Source: RH-AL1 sp964244495 (GTDB lineage: Bacteria; Pseudomonadota; Alphaproteobacteria; Rhizobiales; Beijerinckiaceae). Taken from it: a stretch of 64,000 nucleotides of DNA. The notes below the pieces were generated by a model. It was not told the DNA's origin. It searched no databases and saw nothing but the letters and a program-made list of their open reading frames with translations. Where the stretch lies: assembly GCA_964244495.1 (NCBI GenBank), contig CAXTIU010000013.1, positions 34,636-98,635 of the forward strand, written 5' to 3'. A program made the translations under genes and the position numbers. Below are positions 9,689 through 18,868 of this stretch, one piece after another. Numbering within the stretch: the stretch's first letter is position 1; every line of letters begins with the position of its first letter.

Positions 9689-9764
9689 TCCCTGATAGCT
9701 CAGCTGGTAGAGCAGTCGACTGTTAATCGACTTGTCGCAGGTTCGAGTCCTGCTCAGGGAGCCA
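9689..9764 (+). tRNA. tRNA-Asn (GTT)
   Basis: A complete 76-base tRNA: acceptor TCCCTGA pairing with TCAGGGA, D loop AGCTGGTAGAGC, anticodon loop CTGTTAA giving GTT, T arm GCAGGTTCGAGTCCTGC, discriminator G and an encoded CCA. No duplicated 3' end or integrase was seen next to it. Confidence 0.97.
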
Positions 9765-10042
9765 CCGTTCCGTCGCTTCGGCACGGACGTGTCGGCGCGG
9801 ACGTTGCGTCCAGCCTTCGACCCCGTGAGCGGCGATCCGTGACCCCCGTCCGCTCGCACCGGCGGACCCGACGCGAGCCACGAACCGTCCCGGTTCGTCC
9901 TCGCGGATGCCGCACCGAGCCGGAACGGCCTATCGACGCCTCGTCCGCGCTTCGCGTTTTCGTTCGAGGCGGTAAGACAACGTTAACCATAGGTAGGCTT
10001 AGGGTAGCGGACGCTCGCAACACGGATCGGATCGGAGGAGCC

Positions 10043-10267
10043 ATGCTAGCCAAGCGCCAAGAGCCTCGGGAACAGGGCATCGTCGACGCCGCTCGTGAAG
10101 CCAAGCGTTTCGCGGATCTCGCCAAGCTGGCGTCGGTCGATATCCAGACCGCTCTCGTCGCCGACCTCAGCGGCAACCTGCACTCCCTGTTCGATCCGGT
10201 GTCGAACGGTGCGTTGCCGATCTACTTCGGCCCCCTGCTCGGCCGGCTCTACCTCGAAGGCCTATGA
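10043..10267 (+). CDS. Hypothetical protein, 74 aa
   Basis: A small cytoplasmic protein of unknown function. The ATG at 10043 has an excellent ribosome binding site, GGAGGAG, three bases upstream of the codon's CC spacer, which rules out the longer open frame that begins at 9839. The sequence starts MLAKRQEPREQGIVDAAREA, is mainly helical in composition with a charged first half, and ends with a more hydrophobic FGPLLGRLYLEGL. An AT-richer stretch with TTAACCAT lies about 60 bases upstream and may hold its promoter. No paralogue or domain was recognised. Confidence 0.6.
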   Translation: MLAKRQEPREQGIVDAAREAKRFADLAKLASVDIQTALVADLSGNLHSLFDPVSNGALPIYFGPLLGRLYLEGL

Positions 10268-10310
10268 TCCAGCCTCGGCGATCATCCGACGCCGGATGTT
10301 TGCCGACGAC

Positions 10311-10886
10311 TCACCTGAACCAGCCGGCGACCTTGTCGCCGACGTAGGTGAAGGGCTGCTTCAGCGTCGCCGTGTCGGGCAGATGGTTGAATGGGTTGAT
10401 GTTGGCCGGCCAACCTCGCTCTCGCGGTTCGGCTTGCGTGGTGGCCGGTCCAGGACCGCCGGCTGACGGGCGCGCGGGTGGCGTCGGCACGGGTGGAGGC
10501 GGCGCCGCATTCGTCCTGGCGGCGCAGGACGCCCCCTCGCACGGCCGCTTCCCCGCTGGCCGCGCCGGGCTCGTCACGGGCGGCAGCTGCGACGGCGAGA
10601 CCACCAGCGATGCCGAGGTCATGGGTTCGGTTGGCACGGCGGCGGCCAGCGGCGCGACCTCGGCGAGGTGCCCGGTCCACTCCCGAGCCGGCGGTTCCCG
10701 GACCGACGCCACCGTGATCGACGACTCGCGGGTCGACGATGGCCGCGTCACCGGATCGACGCCCGTCCTGGGATGGACGGCGTAGGCCAGCGCGAAGGTC
10801 GCCGCGCAAGCGGCGAGGGCGAGCGCGATCGTTTCCCGACTGGCTTTGACGACCACGCTTCGCGGGGCTTTGGCGGGAGGGACCAT
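10311..10886 (-). CDS. Hypothetical single-span membrane protein with Pro-rich region
   Basis: 191 residues, function unknown. Residues about 20-40 (TIALALAACAATFALAYAV) form one membrane helix after a short basic N-terminus, so most of the chain is probably periplasmic. The middle 110 residues are low-complexity and rich in Pro, Ala, Ser and Thr. The C-terminal 35 residues are different and look folded or functional: PFNHLPDTATLKQPFTYVGD. The start at 10886 is preceded by AAAGG; an upstream extension to 11078 has no family-like content. It faces pyrE in the same direction, about 110 bases downstream of it. Confidence 0.6.
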   Translation of the reverse strand: MVPPAKAPRSVVVKASRETIALALAACAATFALAYAVHPRTGVDPVTRPSSTRESSITVASVREPPAREWTGHLAEVAPLAAAVPTEPMTSASLVVSPSQLPPVTSPARPAGKRPCEGASCAARTNAAPPPPVPTPPARPSAGGPGPATTQAEPRERGWPANINPFNHLPDTATLKQPFTYVGDKVAGWFR

Positions 10887-10995
10887 GGCCGGACCTTTGG
10901 CGTTCGACGGCGGGTGCTGAGCGAGATTTAGGCCCGCGCTTTGCGTCAACACGGCGGCAGCGGTGAAACGTTCGCTGGACAAACCTCGCGGGACT

Positions 10996-11691
10996 TCAAG
11001 ATCCCGCGGGTGCTTGCGCGACGCCGCCGTGCGCGGCCGACCAGGGCAGGGGCGCCGCGAGGAACGCGGCGACGGCATCGAGCCGGGCCGGCTCGAAGGC
11101 GCCGCTCGCCCGCGCCACTTCGAGGACGTCCGGCCACGTCACGAGATAGTGCAACCCGACCTCGAGCCTCGCCATCGTTTCCCTCGCCTTCGGATAGATG
11201 TCGTAGAAGAAGAAGACGAACGCGTGCGCGCAGCCTTGGCCCGAGTGGCGCAGGGCCTCGATGAAGTTGCTCTTGCTGCCGCCATCGGTGGCGAGGTCCT
11301 CGACGAGCAGGGCGCGGGCGCCCTCGCGGATCTCGCCCTCGATCTGGGCGTTGCGGCCGAATCCCTTGGGTTTCTTGCGGATATACTGCATCGGCAGGTC
11401 CAGGCGGTCGCTGATCCAGGCGGCGAAGGGGATGCCGGCCGTCTCGCCGCCGGCGACCACGTCGAGCGCCGCCGTCCCGATCTCCGTCTCGATCGTCTCG
11501 ACGGCAAGGTCGATCAGGCGCGAGCGGATGCGCGGGTACGCGATGATCTTGCGCATGTCGGTGTAGACGGGGCTCTTCATCCCCGAGGTGAAGGTGAACG
11601 GTTCGTCCTGCGCGAAGAGGATGGCTTTCGCCTCGATCAGCATGGTGGCCGATTCGATGGCGATGGTCTGTTTGCGGGTCGGGTCGGCCAT
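10996..11691 (-). CDS. pyrE: Orotate phosphoribosyltransferase
   Basis: Converts orotate and PRPP to orotidine-5'-phosphate in pyrimidine biosynthesis. The PRPP-binding motif is VEDLATDGGSK, the flexible-loop region is YIRKKPKGFGRNAQIEG, and VVAGGETAGIPFAAWIS matches the family core. The length of 231 residues is normal for the alphaproteobacterial form. The start at 11691 gives the expected N-terminus with the helix leading to FTSGMKSPVYTDMRKI. The gene is monocistronic by spacing, with the membrane protein gene downstream in the same direction. Confidence 0.95.
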   Translation of the reverse strand: MADPTRKQTIAIESATMLIEAKAILFAQDEPFTFTSGMKSPVYTDMRKIIAYPRIRSRLIDLAVETIETEIGTAALDVVAGGETAGIPFAAWISDRLDLPMQYIRKKPKGFGRNAQIEGEIREGARALLVEDLATDGGSKSNFIEALRHSGQGCAHAFVFFFYDIYPKARETMARLEVGLHYLVTWPDVLEVARASGAFEPARLDAVAAFLAAPLPWSAAHGGVAQAPAGS

Positions 11692-11881
11692 GGGCGGGAT
11701 CGTTCTCGTGTTTCGGATCGTAACAGAGTGTGTCTTGTCGGGTGGTCGCTACGCTGTATCGTCGCGCCCGTCACGGCCGGTCGCGGCCGGCGCGTCCGCG
11801 ACGCGTCGGGCGTAGCCGGCCATCAGCGTGGTCGCGCGCCGGGACCGGGGAGGTTCTGGCGCCTGTGAGGTCCTGGTTCGC

Positions 11882-12700
11882 ATGACGTCGCAAATCCTTC
11901 CCTGGTGGATGCCGCTCTCGGTCTTCGTGTGGGCCGTCCAGATGGTCGTGTTCCACGGCGTCGGCTACGCCTTCGAATGGTGCGACCGGACCCGCCGGTT
12001 GCGGCGCTTCAAGGTGCGCGACATCGACCGCAAGAGCTACCGCCAATTGATGCCGCGCGTGCTGGCGAATCAAACGTTCATCCTGCTGCCGTGCATGATG
12101 GCGATGCAGGCATGCGGTTTGGCCTTCGCCGGCCAGGGCCACCTTCCCCTGTGGCGCTTCATCGCCGGGCTCGCGGTCATGGGGGTCGGCCACGACGTCG
12201 TGCAGTACGTCACCCATCGCCACCTGCTGCACAACCCCCGCTTCGTCCGCAAGCTTCGGCATTCGGTCCACCATTCCACCGGCGCAAGCAAGGGTATCAG
12301 CGCCTGCTACATGAGCGGCGCCGACTTCTTCCTGGAGATCGTGCTGCCCTACCTGCTGCCGCTCGCCCTGATCGGCGGCGGCGGCTCCGACATCGTGTTC
12401 CACACGATGATCGCCGGCCTCGGCGCGGTTGGCGGTGTCTACGAGCATTCCGGCTACGACTTCGCCGCGCTGCTGCCGAAGGCGCGGATCGCCGGACGCA
12501 TGCCGCGCTTCGTCACCGTGCTCGGCGGCCTCATCACGAGCCACGCCCACGGCGAGCACCATGCCAAGGGAAACGTCAGCTTCTCCGACGGCTTCGGCAG
12601 CCCGGCCGTCTGCGACACGATGTTCGGCACGCGCTGGGACAAGGTCGAGGCGCGCCGGCGCGCGGAGGCGGTGGAGGCGGCGGCCACGCCGGCGGAGTAG
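11882..12700 (+). CDS. Sterol desaturase / fatty acid hydroxylase family protein
   Basis: A membrane-bound non-haem di-iron oxygenase of the fatty acid hydroxylase superfamily, 272 residues. Several hydrophobic segments surround the histidine motifs: THRHLLH followed by RHSVHH, and later HAHGEHH, which together supply the iron ligands. The reaction in such enzymes is hydroxylation or desaturation of a lipid; the substrate here cannot be told from sequence. The ATG at 11882 is favoured over the open frame from 11828 because the latter adds a polar stretch before the first membrane helix. It is divergent from pyrE. Confidence 0.8.
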   Translation: MTSQILPWWMPLSVFVWAVQMVVFHGVGYAFEWCDRTRRLRRFKVRDIDRKSYRQLMPRVLANQTFILLPCMMAMQACGLAFAGQGHLPLWRFIAGLAVMGVGHDVVQYVTHRHLLHNPRFVRKLRHSVHHSTGASKGISACYMSGADFFLEIVLPYLLPLALIGGGGSDIVFHTMIAGLGAVGGVYEHSGYDFAALLPKARIAGRMPRFVTVLGGLITSHAHGEHHAKGNVSFSDGFGSPAVCDTMFGTRWDKVEARRRAEAVEAAATPAE

Positions 12701-12828
12701 GACAGGGGAGGGCGCGGTCCCAGCCCGCCGTGGGATCGTGTCGGCAAGCCGCATTGCGGCCGGAGTTTCGTGTTCGTTGGCGGCTCACGTCGACGCGGGC
12801 TCGGCGGACGAACGCCATCGGCCGACGG

Positions 12829-13506
12829 ATGATGTGGATGAGGATGCCGAAACTGCTTGGTCGTGGGTCGGGGACGGTGGTCGCGACGGCGCTTCTCGCC
12901 GGGTCGGCGTTTCTCCCCGCACCGGCTCTGGCCGACCGCATCACCCATCCGACCGCCGTCTTCTCCGGCCTCGACAAGATCACCGGGCGGATCATCTCGT
13001 TCGAGGTGGCGACGGACGAGACGGTTCAGTTCGGCTCGCTGCAGATCACCGAACGCGCTTGTTTCACCCGTCCGGCGACGGAAGCCCCGCAGACCGTCAC
13101 CTTCGCCCAGGTCGACGAGATCGACGCCAAGAAGCAGTACAAGCGGATTTTCTCCGGTTGGATGTTCGCCGCGAGTCCCGGCTTGAACGGCATCGAACAC
13201 CCGGTCTATGACATCTGGCTGACCGACTGCAAAGGCGGCACGGAGCTGCAGAAGTCACCCGAGACGGCGTCGGCGGAGCCCGAGGCGCCTCCCCCGAACG
13301 CCGATCTGCCGGTCAAGCCGGACAGGAAGCGGCGACACGCCGAGGACGCGGCACGGACGGCCAAGCGGCGCCAGGCCGACCAGGATGGATTTGATCCCGG
13401 TCCGCCGGAGAATGGGCCGCCCCGCCGCGATCCCGATCGTGCGCCGCCGGCGCGCTCGTTCTTCCCCGATGCCGCCGGCGGCAACGATCCCGGCGGCTTC
13501 TATTAA
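12829..13506 (+). CDS. DUF2155 domain-containing secreted protein
   Basis: A 225-residue exported protein typical of Rhizobiales-like genomes, function unknown. A signal peptide covers about the first 35 residues, with hydrophobic core TVVATALLAGSAFLP and cleavage near APALA-DR. The DUF2155 core follows: ATFSGLDKITGR-type start (here AVFSGLDKITGRIISFEV), QFGSLQITERACFTRP, and IFSGWMFAASPGLNGIEHPV ending with the conserved WLTDC cysteine, probably disulfide-bonded to the earlier one. The last 75 residues are Pro/Arg/Asp-rich and likely disordered. Three closely spaced ATG codons (12829, 12838, 12844) make the exact start uncertain. Confidence 0.8.
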   Translation: MMWMRMPKLLGRGSGTVVATALLAGSAFLPAPALADRITHPTAVFSGLDKITGRIISFEVATDETVQFGSLQITERACFTRPATEAPQTVTFAQVDEIDAKKQYKRIFSGWMFAASPGLNGIEHPVYDIWLTDCKGGTELQKSPETASAEPEAPPPNADLPVKPDRKRRHAEDAARTAKRRQADQDGFDPGPPENGPPRRDPDRAPPARSFFPDAAGGNDPGGFY

Positions 13507-13539
13507 TCGTCGCATGCCCGCGCCGGCGATCGACCCCGC

Positions 13540-14073
13540 ATGAGCATCCCGCCCCTCGTCCGAGCGGCCGAGGCCGGCGACATCGCCGCGATCACGGCGA
13601 TCTACGGGCACGCGGTCCTCCACGGCACCGGCACCTTCGAGATCGATCCCCCGGACGCGAGCGAGATGGCGGCGCGGCACGCCCGCGTGGTCGCCGGCGG
13701 CTATCCCCATCTTGTGGCGAGCGACGGCGCGCGCGTCCTCGGCTTCGCCTACGCGTCCGCCTACCGGGAGCGTCCGGCCTACAGGTTCACCGTCGAGGAT
13801 TCGATCTACGTCGGCGCGGACGCGCGAGGGCGGGGCGTCGGCAAGGCTCTGCTGTCCGCGCTCATCGAGCGGACGGCCTTCGTCGGCTTCCGCCAGATGA
13901 TCGCGGTGATCGGGGATTCGTCCAACACCGGCTCGATCGCCCTGCACCGGGCGGCGGGGTTCCGGTTCGCGGGGCAACTCGCGTCCAGCGGATGGAAGGC
14001 GGGGCGCTGGCTCGATGTCGTCCTGATGCAGCGAGCGCTCGGCACAGGCGATGCCGGCGATCCCGCCGCGTGA
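13540..14073 (+). CDS. GNAT N-acetyltransferase, phosphinothricin acetyltransferase-like
   Basis: A 177-residue acetyl-CoA-dependent N-acetyltransferase. It opens with VRAAEAGDIAAITAIYGHAV and the characteristic TGTFEIDPPD, contains FAYASAYRERPAYRFTVEDS, and has the acetyl-CoA pyrophosphate loop ARGRGVGKALL, then VIGDSSNTGSIALHRAAGFR. This pattern is that of the Pat/Bar subgroup, which acetylates phosphinothricin, methionine sulfoximine or similar amines; the native substrate in this organism is not known. It follows the DUF2155 gene after 33 bases in the same direction and may be co-transcribed. Confidence 0.85.
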   Translation: MSIPPLVRAAEAGDIAAITAIYGHAVLHGTGTFEIDPPDASEMAARHARVVAGGYPHLVASDGARVLGFAYASAYRERPAYRFTVEDSIYVGADARGRGVGKALLSALIERTAFVGFRQMIAVIGDSSNTGSIALHRAAGFRFAGQLASSGWKAGRWLDVVLMQRALGTGDAGDPAA

Positions 14074-14097
14074 GGCCGTCCGGACGCGTCGCGACCC

Positions 14098-14346
14098 TTA
14101 CTTCACGATGCCCGTGCACGGATCGAGGACGGAGCGCGAGACGAGCTTGGGCAGGGAGGCCGTCGGCGTGTAGTCGAGCTGGCCGGCCGGCGCGGCGACC
14201 TGGACCGGTGCCTTGGCGCCGCTCTTGGTGAGATAGTCGAGCATGTCGGCCGAGGCCACGAAGCCGACCGCGATGATCGATACCGAGAGCGCGATGCCCT
14301 CGAAGCTCGTTCCCTTGTCATCGCCGAGAAACCCACGCAGCCGCAT
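14098..14346 (-). CDS. Small single-span membrane protein, Flp-pilin-like
   Basis: 82 residues. After a short charged N-terminus (FLGDDKGTSFEGIA) comes one hydrophobic helix, SVSIIAVGFVASADMLDYL, then a polar tail ending DPCTGIVK. The arrangement of a charged leader with Gly, a Glu five residues later and a hydrophobic helix is reminiscent of Flp/type IVb pilins, but no prepilin peptidase, tad or cpa genes are nearby and the cleavage site is not convincing. The ATG at 14346 has GAAAGG upstream. An alternative ATG lies at 14367. It converges with the GNAT gene. Confidence 0.5.
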   Translation of the reverse strand: MRLRGFLGDDKGTSFEGIALSVSIIAVGFVASADMLDYLTKSGAKAPVQVAAPAGQLDYTPTASLPKLVSRSVLDPCTGIVK

Positions 14347-14607
14347 CGTCGCACCTTTCGAACGCATCACACGTCCGAAGAATGGGCGGAAACGGTGAAC
14401 GGATCGTTGCCGGACCGCCGATAATCGGACGGTGACGCCGTCGTCGTCGGTCGACCATGGCGCGTGTCCCGCCGCGGCCGTGCGACCAAACGAACGACCC
14501 TTGGTCCGCGCTCCACAAAGCCGAGGCCGGCGTGTAGACCCTGGGTGGGAACGAGGACGCGGGGGATGCCGCGCGCCGTTCCACGCGATCTCGGCACTTC
14601 GGAGTAC

Positions 14608-16734
14608 ATGGACTTGGGCGACACGAAGCAGCGGGTCCAGGAAGGGGTGGCCTTCCCGCGCGGCGCGCATTGGGACGGTGAAGGAACGAACTTCGCCCTG
14701 TTCTCCGCCAACGCCACCAAGGTCGAGGTTTGCCTCTTCGACACCGACGGCGAGAAGGAGGTCGATCGCGTCGAATTGCCGGAGTACACCAACCAGATCT
14801 TCCACGGCTACCTGCCGGGCGTGCATCCCGGAGCCTTCTACGGCTACCGTGTCCACGGCCCCTACGAGCCGGATGCTGGACACCGCTTCAACCACAACAA
14901 GCTGCTACTCGACCCTTACGCGAGGGCGCACGCCTTCGACCTCACCTGGAACCCAGCCGTCTTCGGCTACAGGATGGAGAGCGGCGACGATACCACCTTC
15001 GACGAGCGCGACAGCGCGCCCTTCATGCCCAAATGCGTCATCGTCGACCAGAACTTCGACTGGCGCGGCGAACCAACCGAACGTCGCGTGCCATGGGACG
15101 ACATGATCGTCTACGAGACGCACGTCAAAGGCTTCACCAAGCTCCACCCAGCGGTTCCGGAGAAGTTTCGCGGCACCTACGCCGGCCTGGGTCGCAGGGA
15201 CATCGTCGGGTACATCAAGTCCCTCGGCGTCACGTCGGTCGAGCTGCTGCCGGTCCACACCTTCGTGCAGGACGATTTCCTCGTCGACAGGGGTCTGGCG
15301 AACTACTGGGGCTACAACACCATCGGCTTCTTCGCGCCGAGCCCGCGCTACGCCGCCGACGTGCCGAACTCGCTGCGCGAGTTCAAGGAGATGGTCGCCC
15401 GCCTGCACGAGGCCGGCCTCGAGGTCATCCTCGACGTCGTCTACAATCATACGGCGGAGGGCAACGAACTCGGACCGACGCTGAGCTTCAAGGGAATCGA
15501 CAACGCCAGCTACTACCGCCTGCTGCCCGACCAGAAGCGGCACTACATCAACGACACGGGCACCGGCAACACGGTGAACCTGTCGCACGCCCGCGTGATC
15601 CAGATGGTGACCGACAGCCTGCGCTACTGGGTGGAGGAGATGCACGTCGACGGCTTCCGCTTCGACCTCGGCACCATCCTCGCCCGCGAGCCCAACGGCT
15701 TCGACAACCAGTCCGGCTTCCTCAAGGCGGTCGGGCAGGACCCGGTGCTCGGCGCCGTGAAGCTGATCGCCGAGCCCTGGGACATCGGCCCGGGCGGCTA
15801 CCAGGTGGGATCGTTCCCGCCGGGCTGGGCGGAATGGACCGACAAGTTCCGCGACGACGTCCGCGACTTCTGGCGCGGACGCTCCTCCATCCAGGCGATC
15901 GCGTCCCGCCTGTGTGCCTCGCCCGAGAGCTTCAACCACCAGGGCCGCCGCACTTGGTCCTGCGTCAATTTCGTGACGGCCCACGACGGCTTCACGCTGA
16001 ACGACGCCGTCACCTACGACGAGAAGCACAACGAGGCGAACGGGGAAGACAACAAGGACGGCAACTCCGACAACCGCTCCTGGAACTGCGGGGCGGAAGG
16101 GCCGACCGACGATCCGGCGGTCCAGGCGCTCCGGGCACGCCAGATCCGCAACATGATGGCGACCTTGCTCCTGGCGCAGGGCACCCCGATGATCCTGGCC
16201 GGCGACGAGTTCGGCCGCACGCAGCGCGGCAACAACAACGCCTACTGCCAGGACAGCGAGATCTCGTGGCTCGACTGGGACTTCAAGGAGAAGGGCCGGT
16301 CCCTGATCGATTTCACGAAGAAGCTGACCGCGCTGCGCCATAGGCACGCGATCCTGCGCCACAGCCGTTTCCTGAGCGGCGACAGCAACGAGGAGGCCGG
16401 GTTCAAGGACCTGGTCTGGCTCACGACCGGCGGCCAGGAAATGGGGGAGGGCGATTGGACCGACGCCAACGTGCGCTGCATCGGCATGCTGATGGATGGG
16501 CGGGCGCAGACGACGGGCGTCAAGCGGGTCGGCAGCGATGCCACGATGTTGCTGGTGCTGAACAGCTGGCATGACCTCGTCGGCTTCACCCTGCCGGGCG
16601 ACCCGGCAGGGAAAACCTGGTCGCTGCAGATCGACACCAACCAGCCCGACCTCGCGGACGCACCATTGTTCAAGGCGGGCGACCGATACGATGTCACCGG
16701 ACGGTCGGTGCTCCTGTTCATGATGGAGCGCTGA
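14608..16734 (+). CDS. glgX: Glycogen debranching enzyme GlgX (isoamylase family)
   Basis: Hydrolyses alpha-1,6 branches of phosphorylase-limited glycogen in the cytoplasm. The N-terminal CBM48-like domain (GTNFALFSANATKVEVCLFD) precedes a GH13 barrel with VIYNHTAEG-type region (VVYNHTAEGNELGPT), the nucleophile in DGFRFDLGTIL, the acid in KLIAEPWDIGPGGYQVG and the third carboxylate in FVTAHDGFTLND, all intact. 708 residues from the start at 14608, which has GGAG seven bases upstream; an ATG at 14566 is possible. No other glycogen genes (glgA, B, C, P) are in the window. Confidence 0.93.
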   Translation: MDLGDTKQRVQEGVAFPRGAHWDGEGTNFALFSANATKVEVCLFDTDGEKEVDRVELPEYTNQIFHGYLPGVHPGAFYGYRVHGPYEPDAGHRFNHNKLLLDPYARAHAFDLTWNPAVFGYRMESGDDTTFDERDSAPFMPKCVIVDQNFDWRGEPTERRVPWDDMIVYETHVKGFTKLHPAVPEKFRGTYAGLGRRDIVGYIKSLGVTSVELLPVHTFVQDDFLVDRGLANYWGYNTIGFFAPSPRYAADVPNSLREFKEMVARLHEAGLEVILDVVYNHTAEGNELGPTLSFKGIDNASYYRLLPDQKRHYINDTGTGNTVNLSHARVIQMVTDSLRYWVEEMHVDGFRFDLGTILAREPNGFDNQSGFLKAVGQDPVLGAVKLIAEPWDIGPGGYQVGSFPPGWAEWTDKFRDDVRDFWRGRSSIQAIASRLCASPESFNHQGRRTWSCVNFVTAHDGFTLNDAVTYDEKHNEANGEDNKDGNSDNRSWNCGAEGPTDDPAVQALRARQIRNMMATLLLAQGTPMILAGDEFGRTQRGNNNAYCQDSEISWLDWDFKEKGRSLIDFTKKLTALRHRHAILRHSRFLSGDSNEEAGFKDLVWLTTGGQEMGEGDWTDANVRCIGMLMDGRAQTTGVKRVGSDATMLLVLNSWHDLVGFTLPGDPAGKTWSLQIDTNQPDLADAPLFKAGDRYDVTGRSVLLFMMER

Positions 16735-16786
16735 TGTCCGACACGGGTCGCCTCGACGGCCGCGAGCGGACCACGACCGACTTGCA

Positions 16787-17605
16787 TCAAAGACCCGCGG
16801 CCTTGGCCTCGTCCCACAAGGCTTCCATCCCCTCCAAGGACGTGGTCTCGAGATGCTGGCCGCCGTCGCGCAGCGCCTTCTCGATGTGGCCGAACCGGCG
16901 CGCGAACTTGGCGTTGGCGCGGCGGGCCGCCTGTTCCGGATCGATTCCCGCATGACGAGCGAGGTTGGCGACCGTGAAGAGCAGGTCGCCGATCTCGTCG
17001 GCGATGGCGTCGCGCTCCCCCTCCTCGACCGCTTGGCGAACCTCGCTCGCCTCTTCCTCGATCTTCGCGAGTACCGCCCCGGCATCATGCCAGTCGAACC
17101 CGACGGTCGATGCCCTCGTCTGCAGCTTGACCGCGCGGGTCAGCCCGGGCAGGGCGACCGGGATATCGTCGAGAAGTCCTGCGGGCCCGCGACCCTTCGA
17201 GAGCCGTTCCACCGCCTTGATCGCCTCCCACGTCCCTTCGGGTGGCGCCGCCCGAGCGTCGGACGCCTGAACGACCGTTCGATCGACGGAAACGTTGAAG
17301 ACATGAGGGTGGCGGCGAACCATCTTGGCGCAGACGCCCTCGACGACGTCGCCGAGGGCGAAGGCTCCGGCTTCCTCGGCCAACCGGGCCTGGAGCACCA
17401 CCTGGAGCAGTAGGTCGCCCAGCTCGTCGCAAAGCTCCGTCAAATCATGGCGCTCGATCGCGTCGACGGCCTCGTGGGCTTCCTCCAGCACGTAAGGCGC
17501 GAGCGAAGCGTGCGTCTGCCGGAGATCCCACGGACAGCCGCTCTGCGGATCGCGCAAGGCGGCGACGATGTCCATGAGCCGCGCGAGATTGGCCGAACGG
17601 ATCAA
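16787..17605 (-). CDS. mazG: Nucleoside triphosphate pyrophosphohydrolase MazG
   Basis: House-cleaning NTP pyrophosphatase with two MazG domains. The first has GCPWDLRQTHASLAPYVLEE and the metal-binding EEAHEAVDAI ... ELCDELGDLLLQV; the second has KIEEEASEVRQAVEEG ... AIADEIGDLLFTVANLARH. All acidic ligands are present. I place the start at the TTG at 17605: it has AAGGA six bases upstream and gives an N-terminus equal in length to E. coli MazG. The first internal ATG (17575) would remove part of the first helix, and the upstream ATG at 17680 adds an unrelated Arg/Gly-rich stretch. Confidence 0.92.
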   Translation of the reverse strand: MIRSANLARLMDIVAALRDPQSGCPWDLRQTHASLAPYVLEEAHEAVDAIERHDLTELCDELGDLLLQVVLQARLAEEAGAFALGDVVEGVCAKMVRRHPHVFNVSVDRTVVQASDARAAPPEGTWEAIKAVERLSKGRGPAGLLDDIPVALPGLTRAVKLQTRASTVGFDWHDAGAVLAKIEEEASEVRQAVEEGERDAIADEIGDLLFTVANLARHAGIDPEQAARRANAKFARRFGHIEKALRDGGQHLETTSLEGMEALWDEAKAAGL

Positions 17606-17738
17606 GGGTGTTCCTTGCGGGCGATCACGGCGAGGTCGTCCTACGCGCCCATCGCCACGACCGCCGTCGAGCAGTGCCACCTATGACAAAGCGATGCGTC
17701 GCTACGACGCACCGCTCGCGCCCCGCATGCTCGCGTCG

Positions 17739-18401
17739 TCACGCCAAGGAGATCGACAGGGCCTCACGGCCCTTCGGCGTGTCAACCACGCGCATGTTGA
17801 CCGCCTGCCCCTCGGCGAGATGCTGTACCCCTGATGGTCCGAGGATCGAGATGTGGACGAAGACATCCTTGCCCCCGTCGTTCGACTGGACGAAGCCGAA
17901 GCCTTTGTTGTCGTCGAACCATTTGACGCTGCCGCTGACCTGCACGGCGGTCGACGGATCCGGAGCGCGGCGCTGCGGCCGGGGCGAATCACCGAACGAA
18001 CGTTGTGGGGCGCGCTCGGCGGCACCGGACGTGTCGACCTCGAAAACGCGGGTCACTTGCGCGCCCTTCATGCCGTTGCCGACCGAAACCTTGAGTTTGG
18101 CGCCGGGTGGGACCGTCTCGTAACCGGCCGACTGCAGCGCACCGATGTGGAGAAAGGCATCGCCGCTGCCGTTAGCCAGCTCGACGAAGCCGAACCCCTT
18201 GTCGCCCTTGAACCATTTGACGACGGCATCGACGGTCGGACCCGCCGCCGCGCCGCCGACATCGGGGCTACCGCCGCCGAAGCTCGTTCCGCCGAAGGCG
18301 GGACGCGGAGTGCGCGACAGGCGCGGCGCGTCGTACGGGGAGGGGGCGTCGTCATCGAAGCCGCGCTTCTTCGGTCCCCGGAAATCTCTACCTTTGCTCA
18401 T
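17739..18401 (-). CDS. Protein with two cold-shock domains
   Basis: 220 residues with two CspA-type nucleic-acid-binding OB folds. The first (VVKWFKGDKGFGFVELANGS) starts near residue 59 and the second (SVKWFDDNKGFGFVQSNDGG) near residue 156; both keep the RNP1 KGFGFV and the RNP2-type DxFxHIS/DAFLHIG. The N-terminal 55 residues are Gly/Pro/Arg-rich and disordered, and a similar charged linker separates the domains. Double-CSD proteins of this kind are common in alphaproteobacteria and act as RNA chaperones in cold, stationary phase or stress. A 460-base gene-free region lies upstream, which may include a long leader. Confidence 0.9.
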   Translation of the reverse strand: MSKGRDFRGPKKRGFDDDAPSPYDAPRLSRTPRPAFGGTSFGGGSPDVGGAAAGPTVDAVVKWFKGDKGFGFVELANGSGDAFLHIGALQSAGYETVPPGAKLKVSVGNGMKGAQVTRVFEVDTSGAAERAPQRSFGDSPRPQRRAPDPSTAVQVSGSVKWFDDNKGFGFVQSNDGGKDVFVHISILGPSGVQHLAEGQAVNMRVVDTPKGREALSISLA

Positions 18402-18868
18402 GATCGCCTGCTCGTCTCTACCAACCACCGCCGCGCTTTCGCTTTGCCCAGCCAAACTTACAAGCCAACCCACCCGAATCGAATGCCAAGCCTGATTGAC
18501 CACGTGAAAACGGCCAGCAGCAGACGCTGCCAGCCCCTTCCGACCATGGTGATGACCCGACAGAAATGGAAGAAGCCCCGCGCTCACGATGAGTAACAGC
18601 CGTCCGTGCGATTGGCTACTGCCCTTTCCACGTTTTCATGGAGCCGATTTTCATGAAGCCGGCTTGCGCCAAGGGACGGCGTTCGTCCGGTCGGAGCGAA
18701 CCGATCGACGATGTTCGCGTCCGTATCGATCCATCGACCACCTGACGAGGTGGAAACCCGTCCGCCTATTTTTCGCATAATCATAATTATGGAACTAGCA
18801 ATTGAGTTCTTGCGCGGTGGATCCTTGGAAGTGTGTGGCCCAGCTGACCAAACCTCGATCGCCTTGGA
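18402..18868. other. Gene-free region between the cold-shock and MBL genes
   Basis: About 470 bases with no credible gene. It contains the promoter and possibly a long 5' leader of the cold-shock gene (minus strand). Towards 18765-18815 it becomes clearly AT-richer than its surroundings and holds the palindrome CATAATTATG at 18782-18791, close to the 3' end of the tatD-side operon. Confidence 0.45.

Noticed and set aside
9981..9995. TTAACCAT as a CtrA site upstream of the 74-residue gene
   Set aside because: Only one half-site is present; the second TTAA at seven bases spacing is missing. The same word at 27113 overlaps a start codon.
9689..10042. tRNA-Asn as an integration site
   Set aside because: No integrase, no repeated tRNA 3' end and no mobile genes follow within the window.
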